Shown one piece after another: positions 48,265 through 57,964 of a DNA stretch of 64,000 bases (its first letter is position 1; the number at the start of each line of letters is the position of its first letter). The position numbers and the translations under genes were made by a program. The notes under the pieces were generated by a model. That model was given only the letters and a program-made list of their open reading frames with translations. It was not told the DNA's origin and did not search any database. The DNA is from Bryum argenteum (lineage: Eukaryota > Streptophyta > Bryopsida > Bryales > Bryaceae), in contig CM073325.1 of the NCBI GenBank assembly GCA_037043015.1, forward strand, positions 1,676,501 through 1,740,500. Reading direction: 5' to 3'.

Positions 48265-50085
48265 TTAACCCCTGAGCGCCCCAGCGGACTAATGTGTCCG
48301 CCATGAATTCTTTGAGCCTCAAAATTGGAGCTGGATCTGGATTGATGGGGTACCTGTAAAAGTACATATGTAGGGCCAGGGTAGGGTTTATGAATAGTAG
48401 TAGTGGTGGCCCACGTCGCGGCTTGTCGAGCTCGAAATTGAGTGGATTTCTGGTTTTTCGCATGTGTTGGTGGAAGATCTGTCAGGTAGGCTACCGGCTA
48501 CTGCCAGTCAGCTACCGTTGGAAGATTGGCGCGAACACCTTTCAAGCTCCAACTGAGACGACGAGTGTTGTGTAGCAATGGTACTTGTGGCTTTGAGAGT
48601 GATGCACGCGTAATTGCTACGAGTGAGTTTAGGTTTTGTACAGTAGGTTGCCAGATCTCACCACCGTCTTTGATGATATCGAGCCTTTGTGGGCGCTTGC
48701 GCATTGGGGCTGTACGTGCATGCAGACTTGGATTCTCTTGAAGCACTCGCGGAGTGGGGTTACTGGAGGACCACGTTGTCGGAGAGTTGTAAACGAAGGC
48801 GACTACGGCGCTTGTCGAGATGGCCTCAAGTACAGAAGGAGAATCTGCGAACACAATGGGCTGCCCTACGGTCGAAGTGTGTGCATCCAGTGAAGAGATC
48901 AGCACGGTGAATGCGGTGTTGGAGGAATGGGCTCGTGAGCGGCACAATGTCGAATGATGACTAAATATTGAAGAGAAGGATTCACTTGCTAAAAACCATG
49001 AGGGTTTGACTTGTGGTTGAGGACAGAGAGACTGAATCTGGAGGGTTTCAAGGAAGGGTCAATAAGCCTGCCGACACTTGCTACGCATTCTGGTATCTAT
49101 TTTCAGTTCAGATGCATACGCTTTTGACTCGTTGTTCTGATGTTTGCTGTAATCGAGCTCAAGGATCAAAACTAATCTTGATGAATTGTTTTTGCAGGGT
49201 AGGGAGCTCTTTGAAGATGCTCGGCACATATGAACTGTGCGACACTGTGGAATTGCAATCGTTTCTTCTTAGATACACTAAGTTATATAAACCTGGATCC
49301 GACGGCTCTGGATTCACTGAACTTGTTTAGGTCGCTGCCTCCGTCGTCGCACGAGAATGCGGGGTTCTTTTTGCGGAATTTCATGGTGCACAGACCTCTC
49401 AACGTTGTTAGATGTTTTGACGATAATCATGAAGCCATCAGATCTGTTTCTGCAATCTGGACACTTTGTGTCTGATGTGGCTCCGAACCCTCCTTGTTTA
49501 CTGCCACTTCCAGCCTGGCTCGACCTTGTGGAAATTCACTGCATGTAAGCAGTGTGTCGAGGAACTGTACCCACTTCAGCTGAATTGGTAGTTGCTAGTG
49601 GTTTGGCAGGACCACTTACGTGGCAGTTGTACTGCCAGTTGCAGGCGGTACCTTGATCTGCCTTGACCCGGTCAGTCCCTTCCGACTAAGTCTCGTCTGT
49701 AATATTTGGGCAGCTGTTGCACAGTCTTTGAAGCATGGAACCATTTTGAACTTTTGTAGGGTAAGTCAATACCACACTAGCTCTCTGATCCCAAAATTTC
49801 AGCAAAAATGGATAATGTCAGAATTTGTGAAGATTTTTCAAAACCTTGAGCCCCCTCAAAATTCAGCAAATGTAAGAAGTCAACCATTGTTTGACCATTA
49901 TAGAAACCAAATCCGTGCGGTGAAATCCATCCCAATTTTTCCCACACCTTCGCATCCCTGTTCTTCATGTTTCTCAACGGTGAAATTCAAAATAATCAAT
50001 TTCTGCAGAATTGGCACCCGATAAGCTTGGCTCGGTCTGCAAACCTTGATTTTCGGGCTTTTTGGAGGGGGCGCTCAGGGGTTAA
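48265..50085. mobile_element. TTAA-flanked element, family E (1.8 kb)
   Basis: TTAA at 48265-48268 and 50082-50085 bounds perfect 14-bp inverted ends, CCCCTGAGCGCCCC and GGGGCGCTCAGGGG. At 1821 bp this is the largest TTAA element here. The interior at 48400-49060 is GC-richer than the flanks and holds short open pieces on both strands, but nothing recognisable as a piggyBac transposase. It may be a decayed element or one that captured host sequence. Its right TTAA is shared with the next element. Confidence 0.78.
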
Positions 50086-50960
50086 CGTCCTTGCCATTTT
50101 TTATTTTAAAAACATTGTTCTCTGAAAGCTTCCTAGATAGAAATACAAGTAGATTATTGTACAACCTTTTAGTGTAGGGCATGTGGGTCAAATTTGGAGT
50201 CATGAGCCCCTATACCGTACCACCGTAGCAGGTTCGGTCATAAATAATTCTATTTTAAAAAACAAAATTTTTTAGAAATTACAAGCGAAGAAGAATGAAA
50301 AGTCGAGAAATTATATTATTTCCAAAAACCGCTTTATTGTAACGAAAGGGTATCCAAAAGTTGGGAATTTAGATATAAAAATACAGAAGAACGAATTTCA
50401 AAACAATCTATTTTTGGCCAACGAACCTTACTTTAAAATAAATAAATTAATTAATTAAAAAAAATAATTCTTGAGGACCGAACCCGCTATGGTGGTACGG
50501 TAAATTGCGAGATCATAACGTATTTATACTCAAAAACAATTATGAAATTTCAGCATTCGCACTTTGATGTGGAAATTCTATCAACAAACCAAGAGTATTC
50601 AATATTTCACCTACTAGAAAGTTGTTTTCCTTCAACTCAATGTACTCTTGAACATGAAAAATCACAAAAAAAAAAATTCTTGGCTCAAATAATAGCCTTG
50701 CAATGGTGAAAATTGCCTTATATTTTACAAAGAAAGAATAGTCCAAATCGTAACCTCTTGTACTAAAATCGATGACATGTCTACAAAACGAATTCGACGA
50801 GATTATGATCTCTACAACAAGAACTAGGCTTAAATTGGATTCCGACCCAAAAATAAATAAATAAATATTTGAAAATTAATGGTGGATTTAGGAGATGCAA
50901 TTCTCTGAGACCATGCATTTTTTGGGTTTACTTTTGGACCTGGGGATGCTTAGGAGTTAA
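50082..50960 (-). mobile_element. TTAA-flanked element, family A, inverted copy carrying a nested MITE
   Basis: In reverse orientation it resembles 23044-24025. Its outer right end, read on the minus strand, is TTAACTCCTAAGCATCCCCA. Internal blocks GCGAGATCATAACGTAT, CCTTGCAATGGTGAAAAT and the GTCATGAGC region also match. The left end starts at the TTAA shared with element E but lacks the first ~7 bp of the TIR. Family H (50213-50502) interrupts it. Confidence 0.65.
50213..50502. mobile_element. MITE family H, nested in a family A element
   Basis: A 290-bp element has 27-bp inverted ends with two mismatches; the left begins TACCGTACCACCGTAGCAGG and the right ends with CGCTATGGTGGTACGGTA. The outermost TA could be a target duplication. 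The interior is AT-rich and non-coding. Family A sequence continues on both sides. Confidence 0.78.
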
Positions 50961-52402
50961 AATCAGTTAAAAACTAAATCAAATTTATAAACAAAGATTG
51001 ATTTATCTATACGTACAAAAGATCAGAGATCACAGTGCCATTGAACTCAGTAATCCGCTCACACAAACAAATTGACTCATATTTTAAACCATAATTCAAA
51101 TCTGATTAGAAATAGTTTCCTATGAAGTTCTGTGAATTCTTTATGCTCACAAAACACGGGAGTTGGAAGATGAAATACAATACTTTGTTTGAGGTGATCA
51201 AAATCCTAAAATCCTAATTTGGGTTTTGAATATTTCTAAAGGTTAAGGCTTAAATTACATGGCATTACTATAAGTGCAAATTTTCGACTATAGAATATGG
51301 TAAAGCCTCAAGGTCCAAGACTCCAAGTAAACCAATCTTAGCTTGGCATTTATTAAATGATTTTTTGGGTGTAAAATCTAATAGTTCCCATTGCAGCTCT
51401 ATTAATGAATGACCTTCAGGTGAGATAGAACAAAGTAGCTACAAAACTATGCTTGCGCTTCAACCAATTTCTTCACTTCAATACTCTCTTAGGAAGAGCA
51501 ATAAAGGGAAACACCCGGGTAGAGGGCAAACTCCACTAATAATAGTACAACGGACAGTTATGATTCATAAGCCACCCACTTTGTGGGGTGGTTGTACACT
51601 TAGTGGGCTGGCGGCGACCAACAATTATGCCATTATGGCAACTCCTTCGAATATATATACCAAGGTTGTCCGCCTTTCGTCTCTCTCTATTCAACTTATT
51701 TCCTTCTCTTAACATACTCAATAGATCGTGTCACTCTTATACCCCATGTAACACTATGAAGTCTTTCATATCAAAAGAATGCATCGACAAACTTGAAGTT
51801 ATAAATATTTCACGTATGTGGGTAATATTGACATATTGACACTATTGTCTACCTCACATGACGAAATAAAATATTTCATATCAAAAAGTGCACCAATATA
51901 CTTGGAATTATGAGTACATTGCATGAAGAATATTGGCTTCCGGAATTTTTACAATAGAATTGTTGAACTGACTTGTAGGAGATGCAATTAATTTGGTCCT
52001 TTCCATATGGAGAAAGTGGTACCATAGAAATGTGATATCAAAAGTACAAAATAATTTATTACCACTACTGTACGAGGAGGTCCAAGGGCGGGAAAGCCAC
52101 GTCGGAAAAATACAATTTCCCACGAAAGAGTGGCGGGTAAATCGGGGTCAAAGGCCACACGTCAGCAGGGTCGCCAAACACATTATTAGTAACAATCCCT
52201 CTTTTCCAAAATCACGATTCACTAATTACCGCAGTCAAAGGTTCCCCTTCTAGGCCCCGGGTTAGTGACCTAATTAGTGACTGTGATTAGTCACTTGGTA
52301 AAGCTTCATACAAAGTGGCTATGGTGGAGACTAGCCTTTGAGAATGCTCGCAAAACTGAGTTTGGCGATGGATTGATGCGCAATTGAGGTGAGCGGGGAG
52401 CG
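50961..52402. other. spacer and upstream region of the methylesterase gene
   Basis: Mostly AT-rich. A TATA-like GAATATATATACC with a following CT-rich start-like region lies near 51650, possibly an old promoter or LTR remnant. The last ~350 bp are GC-richer and are likely the promoter and leader. Confidence 0.35.
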
Positions 52403-54083
52403 ATGGGGAATCAGCTGGGATGCTTCGGCGGCGGGCACGCGCGGTCGCAGAAAAGGAAGAAGCAGCATCAAAACTCCGGGTTGCGGAAGCGCGGCGACTG
52501 GGAGAACAGCGTGATTGAGCAACAAGCTTTGGCGATGGCTTTGCAGCAGCAGCACAAGGCTCAAATGCGATTCGAACGGAATAACAAGTCTCCTGGTCGC
52601 GACGCCTTCATTCAACCCCCTCGCAAAAGCTACGCCGGACGCTCACTGGCTTCGGAGAACAAAATGGACCTCAAGCGGAGCAACAGTAGTCGCTTCCGCC
52701 GTATTGATGACTTGCTTGTTGATCCTAACCAGCTCGTCAATGGCATGAAGGTCCAATTTCCGAATTCAGTTCTCTCAATACTCACTATCAACAATTGCGA
52801 AGGGACCATCGGTCATTATCAATTCACCGCGCTTTTGGTCACTTTCACGCACTTTTTGCAGCTTTTGAAATATGATATGATATTGTGCAGGAAGGAGTTG
52901 TGAGAGGAGATATCGAGACGAGGCATTTTGTCTTAGTGCACGGAGGAGGTTTAGGAGCTTGGTGCTGGTACAAATCCATTGCATTACTCGAGGAAGCTGG
53001 ATTGGTAGCTACAGCCATTGATTTGAAAGGCTCAGGAATCGACTCGACGGATCCGAATACAATCACTAGCATGGCTGTTTACGCCAAGCCGCTTCTAGAC
53101 TTCATGGAACACTTGGGATCCGATGAAAAGGTCGGTTTCCGCAAGGCACCTTTTCTTTGAAGCTTTCGTCAATCAAACAATCACTGATTTTTTTATTACG
53201 AAGCAGGTAATTCTGGTCGCGCACAATATCGGTGGAGCTTGTATTTCGTACGTGATGGAGCGCTTCCCGAACAAAATCGCCAAGGCTGTCTTCGTCGCTG
53301 CCTCCATGATATCAAGCGGCCAACGAGCATTCGATGTGTTTAAGCCGCAGGTACTCAATCCAATCTTACTCATAATTCTATGAAGCTTACATCCTAACTC
53401 TTTCATTTCGTACTGAAACGGTCAAAGAGCATTCTGCGGAACGTACTCAGTCCAATCTTACTCTCTTTTCCACAAAGCTTACATTCTACTCGTACGAAGA
53501 GCATTCGATGCGTTCAAGCGGCACGGACTCAATCCAATCTCACACTCATCTTAACACTTTTTCAAGTCTGTTGTGTAATAAAAACATGAAAACACTTTGT
53601 GCAGGAGAAGACAGACGACGACTTGATGCCGAAAGCACAAGTATTCTTATACGGGAACGGGACGTCCAGTGCACCGACAGCAGTGGAACTTGACCGAGCG
53701 TTAGTTAGAGATCTCTTCTTCAATGTTAGCCCAGCCAAGGTACGTTCCGAGCTTCATTCAAGTTTTCTGCAACATCTCAAACTTTCAAAACAGGGAGTGA
53801 TGAAGTCCTGCTTGTTCAGGATGTAGCGTTAGCGATGGTGTCAATGAGGCCAGTTCCATTTGCACCAGCGATGGAAATCATCACTTTGACTCCAGAGAAG
53901 TATGGAAGTGTGAGGCGCTTTTACATACGAACAGCGCAGGATCAAGCATTTTCACCAGATCTGCAACAAAAGCTCATTGAACAGAACCCTCCAGAGCGGG
54001 TATATACAATGAAAAGTGGGGACCATTCTCCTTCTTTTCGAAGCCGCAGAGTTTGCATAGACTCTTCGTTGAAATTGCTATGA
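52403..54083 (+). CDS. methylesterase-like alpha/beta hydrolase (MES11 type), C-terminus frameshifted
   Basis: This alpha/beta-hydrolase resembles plant methylesterases that act on methylated hormones. The exons are 52403-52750, 52891-53130, 53207-53350, 53605-53739 and 53820-54083. The N-terminus MGNQLGCFGGG suggests myristoylation and palmitoylation, followed by a basic region as in the MES11-like subgroup. The oxyanion block FVLVHGGGLGAWCWYK is present. At the nucleophile elbow the Ser is Asn (VAHNIGGACIS); some MES11-like proteins have Asp there. The His region is SGDHSP. A 1-bp loss near 54031-54034 shifts the last ~20 codons. The other frame encodes the conserved ending KPQSLHRLFVEIAMIPGKN with a stop at 54098-54100. 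It is either a real frameshift or a sequence error. Catalytic competence is doubtful. Confidence 0.85.
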
Positions 54084-54100
54084 TTCCTGGTAAGAATTAG

Positions 54101-54531
54101 TTAGGCCCTCTTCTTTGTTGTAGTAAATAGGATCAATACAATGGCATCCTGCTGAAGTTCAATTACAATTGCACTCCATTAGGTTGAGTGTGTGTACACT
54201 AATTCTAAGCATACTTTTGTATGGAATAATCAGCATTTGACATGGGGATGTTCTGCCTAATTTATCGAACCAATTCCTTTGTAAGTAAAAAGAGCTACAT
54301 TTACTGGGGTGTCATCATTTAGTTTTGATAATGACGTGGAGTGATTTGTCTTTTATTACTCTGAATCTGTTCTCTTGATGATGATTTGAAATGGCTGCAA
54401 TGGTATTATAAGGGCGTTATGTTTGGTACCACCGTATTCACCGGTTTTATAATGTAACAGTAATGAGTAGTATATCATTGGCATTAAGACTGGTGAACTA
54501 GATACTAAGGCTCCGCTATCCATAAAAGCCT
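54101..54531. other. 3' flank of the methylesterase-like gene
   Basis: The likely 3' UTR and downstream sequence; no further gene is seen. Confidence 0.35.
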
Positions 54532-54964
54532 TAAGGTACGTTCCCACTTGGCCTTAGAGGTGGTGTTAGAAGGTGGTCTTATCTCCTTAAAAGAGTGTGT
54601 GTCCACACCTACATTCTTTAGTAATTACCAATCCTACATGGATGCCCACATGGCACACTCTAAAACTTGGAGGACAAAAAAAATATTAGCTAGTATTTGG
54701 GAGGACAAAAGATAGTTGAGCATTAGTAGGCAAGTGTTAAGGAAGCACCACAATTAGAAATATTCTCAAGTTTTGAAGACTTAAGAGTGGTCTTAGTTAA
54801 TGGGGCCTTTGAGGAGCCATTATGTAATTGAGGCTACTTTTCAAGACACTTTTCCAAGCCTCATTGATGAGGCCTTCCCTAAGAATAAGGAATTTCCCCA
54901 AAATTGTGGAGGTGTTAAGTTTTAATGTATGCTCTTATCAAAGGCCAGGTGGGAAGGGGCCTTT
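54532..54964. mobile_element. TIR element (family K), 433 bp
   Basis: The ends are imperfect inverted repeats of ~25 bp. The left reads TAAGGTACGTTCCCACTTGG and the right, reverse complemented, TAAAGGCCCCTTCCCACCTG; both continue into GGCCTT. The interior is non-coding. The superfamily is uncertain. Confidence 0.6.
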
Positions 54965-55883
54965 AGCATCATCATTTCTTATACCGCACATAAATAGGTA
55001 AGGTTTTATTTGTTCATGATTTTTTTTCAAAGGTAGAAGGTTGTTATAAAATTGTGATTGCTTTCAATCTTCTAGAACAAAGGAATTTGTTACATTACTA
55101 AACACACAAGTGGTTCTCTGGGAACCGACTGTTTACCTTTGTCCATAGTCTACTTGCCTCGATCCATATTCTGTGTATTCAAAACATCAAATGAAGTACA
55201 AGAATTTTCACTAGTTGATGACTTTAAGCATTTTGTGAAAGCAACAATCAGTCAAAAGAAGTATTAGGCATCTAATTTCTTCATCTTGAAACTCTTGATT
55301 GTGATTGAAAATGAAAGGTCCACATAATAGTAAACAGTCAAGTGATACCCCCAAACAACAATGGTCAAGTCCGCCACCTTAGACACAGTAGCACATTCTA
55401 AACCTTGACCAAGCGTTGACCTACTTCTAAATTACATTATTTAGAATTATATTTTTTTCCTGATGTCCTTCACTAAAGAAAGAATTCCAAACCAATCTCC
55501 TTGGAAGCTGCTCAAAGCAAATCTCTTCGGTACACCACAATCTCATCATATATCCTTCATTTCTATCAATACTCAAGGAATATCTGAAATTGAGGAGCCT
55601 CATTGATAAGTTATAAACATTCTTATATATCCCTTCGATGATCATAAGAGGTGATTTGCAAGCCACCAAAAGGGCATTGAAAGATATGAAAATTCAAAAT
55701 GTATGAATATGGGGTCAAAGGGGATTTCTTACCAAAGAGAATTGATGTACAGTAACAATCTGATTGTCAGGGATACTGCTCTTGTACCATGTAAGATGGA
55801 ATTAATCATATCACATGTTATCAACTACCCCCAGATCTTTACAAATCCAAAAGAAATATTTCATGAAGGACTGTCCTCCCATT
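54965..55883. other. AT-rich spacer
   Basis: No supported gene or element end was seen in this stretch. Confidence 0.35.
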
Positions 55884-56116
55884 TTAACCCTTAAAAGTCC
55901 CTTGGGGATAGTATGTACGTTGTCGTATAATTAGGATTTGCTACCAACAAGAAACTCTAAACTGGAATTGTAATAGCTCACGAGAACCGCATTAATTCAA
56001 ATGTCAACTTCTTCTTTGAACTCAAACCCATTAAAGGTGTGCATTCACTCCAAATACAACCAAAATACACCGTATTCTACTGGTCGCCACGGCACGCTCA
56101 GACCTTTAGGGGTTAA
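55884..56116 (-). mobile_element. TTAA-flanked MITE, family C, copy 2
   Basis: It is 233 bp, exactly the length of copy 1 at 40421-40653 and inverted relative to it. The left end is TTAACCCTTAAAAGTCCC and the right end AGACCTTTAGGGGTTAA. Internal landmarks (GGTAGCAAATCTCAATTATA-type blocks, TTGAACTCAAA, the CACACCTTTAAT block) align across the full length with moderate divergence. Confidence 0.85.
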
Positions 56117-56168
56117 GGCCTCGTCCCTTTCAAATGACATAGGGGGCACTCTTTTCGGAGATCATAGT

Positions 56169-56443
56169 TAAAACTACCTTCAAACTTTCCTTAAAACTCG
56201 AAACGGGTTTTGGAGGTTCTCGCAGGAGAAAAACCCAGCCAACTTTGACCATTATAATCTCACAAATGAGCAAGAATGAATGATTCAAATCTCGTATGTG
56301 AGAGAAGAATGTCAAGTGAAATTTGAGATCTTACGGTTGAATCTTTCAAATAATGCTTAGGTTGAGATTTTTTGAGCTTAATCTAAAGGAAGGTCAAATC
56401 TTGTGACTTAAACCGTTTTGCAACAAGGAAATTTAGGGGTTAA
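56169..56443 (+). mobile_element. TTAA element, family B, copy 2
   Basis: It contains the family B blocks CCTTAAAACTCGAAACGGG, ACCATTATAATCTCACAAATG and CTTACGGTTGAATC. It ends AAATTTAGGGGTTAA, with the TTAA at 56440-56443 shared by the next copy. The 50 bp between the family C copy and this unit are unassigned. Confidence 0.6.
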
Positions 56444-56695
56444 CCTTTGCATATCCTTAAAACCCGAAACGGGTTTCAAGGGTTTCCGCTAGAACAAAAT
56501 TCAGTTAACTTTGACATTTTTTATCTAACAAATGAAGAAGAATCAGAAGTACAAATGTGGCACGCAAGTAGTTAACTTTTAGATATGATGGTTGGGTCTT
56601 TTGAGTAGCTTGAGTTTTTTCTTTAATCTTGAAGTATAAGAAAGTCATCTATTGTAAATTAGGTTATTTTGCACCAAGGGTCACTCTTTACATGT
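56440..56695 (+). mobile_element. TTAA element, family B, copy 3
   Basis: It begins TTAACCTTTGCATATCCTTA directly at the TTAA ending the previous copy and aligns with 24022-24293. Its right end (GCACCAAGGGTCACTCTTTA) is eroded. Confidence 0.6.
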
Positions 56696-56731
56696 TCATT
56701 TTTTCTACATCGTATTAAACGATTCAAAATA

Positions 56732-57205
56732 TTAACCCCTAAACTTTTTATGGATGGAGTTCGATGATTATTGTGATTGTGGTCACTATTCATCAATTAA
56801 AACCTATGATTTGAACTGGCTATGTGAGAGATTGAAAATCATGGTTGTGCAAACTTTTACTTAGCATTTAGGAATTTTTGAAAAAACTTTGACATTGTAA
56901 TGTGTAAACGCAAGAAACGTTGTTTATTAATTCGCCACTTTGATATTTGCATTCTATCAAGTAGTTGTAAAGTTTCAGTAAGTTAAACATTCTAATTTTT
57001 TTAATACAATTTTTGATGTATCTATTCTATCATGCTATAACACGGGAACAGTTTGATAGTTTTTGGTAAGTATGAAAGTGGACCACCGGACCTCATTGAT
57101 GAAACTTTTCAAATTTGCCTCAAGCTCTTTTTCTCCAACCTAAAACATTTTCACATTTACCCATATTATAGCTTCTTCTTCCACCCCTACTACATAGCTT
57201 GCGCT
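56732..57205. other. possible further TTAA element (left end only)
   Basis: TTAACCCCTAAAC at 56732 is a well-preserved left end of this superfamily, but no matching right end was recognised before the next element at 57206. Confidence 0.35.
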
Positions 57206-57575
57206 TTAATCCTTAAACGCCCAAGCAAGCCCAAGGGGCATGATTCCAACAGACTCTTCCCTGTAGCTCTCACTGTACTCAACATTTCACTTATATTTTG
57301 ATGTCAAACTGGTCACCTTCTTCTGATGCATTTAAAAAGTGAAATCTCACAATTCAAATCACAATTTGTATGAATGATTTTGTGCTTTGAAAGGATTGTG
57401 GTAGGTAGGTTGGGGTTGTACATAACCTTGTAGGAGGTTGCAAGCTCATTATTGATTGGTCTATTCATGGTGCCCTTGTTCAAAAAGTGCACTATTCATG
57501 ATGCCCAAGTCCAAAAGATGCTGTGATCCAATTTTGGGCTGCCCATTTCAGACCCCATGGGCGTTTAAGGGTTAA
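57206..57575. mobile_element. TTAA-flanked MITE, family D
   Basis: TTAA at 57206-57209 and 57572-57575 bounds a 370-bp element. Left end: TTAATCCTTAAACGCCCAAG. Right end: ATGGGCGTTTAAGGGTTAA. The inverted ends are ~14 bp with one mismatch, and the interior is non-coding. Confidence 0.75.
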
Positions 57576-57964
57576 CGATGATCAAAAGTCATAATCTCTT
57601 CCAATTGCTATGCAAAGTAAGATCTAAAAACTCATCAAAACTTTCATACAAATACTGATACAAATACACCCCAGGGAAATGAATCAATGCTGTATTCCAT
57701 TCCGCTTTCAACAAATGTCCTGCCAAACGATACATTGTCACTAAATCCTACCATATGGATGCTCCACAGCCATAGCCACACGAAGCCTCCACCTGACAGC
57801 AGTCACTGCGATGACGGCGCGCTCGTTGCGAATCGGCGCTTCCCGATCATTCTATGCGACAAAAAACAGGCCTGCAATCCATTGTTGCTTAAACCGGCAC
57901 TTGTGTGAAGAAGGCCAGATTCTCAACAAGAAAAGAATGTTGCACTTTATGAATGTAAGAATGA
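57576..57964. other. 3' flank of the cysteine-rich membrane protein gene
   Basis: Downstream sequence of the minus-strand gene that follows; nothing else recognised. Confidence 0.3.

Noticed and set aside
49013..50024. Several 80-130-codon plus-strand frames inside element E as a possible transposase
   Set aside because: None shows piggyBac DDD-type motifs or a Cys-rich C-terminus that I can recognise, and they are interrupted in every frame.
51640..51700. Promoter or LTR start with a TATATATA box
   Set aside because: No flanking LTR pair, primer-binding site or downstream gene could be linked to it.
23041..57575. Repeated CCCCTAAA / TTTAGGGG motifs resembling plant telomere repeats
   Set aside because: They occur singly, always joined to TTAA and paired as inverted ends of short elements, not as tandem CCCTAAA arrays.
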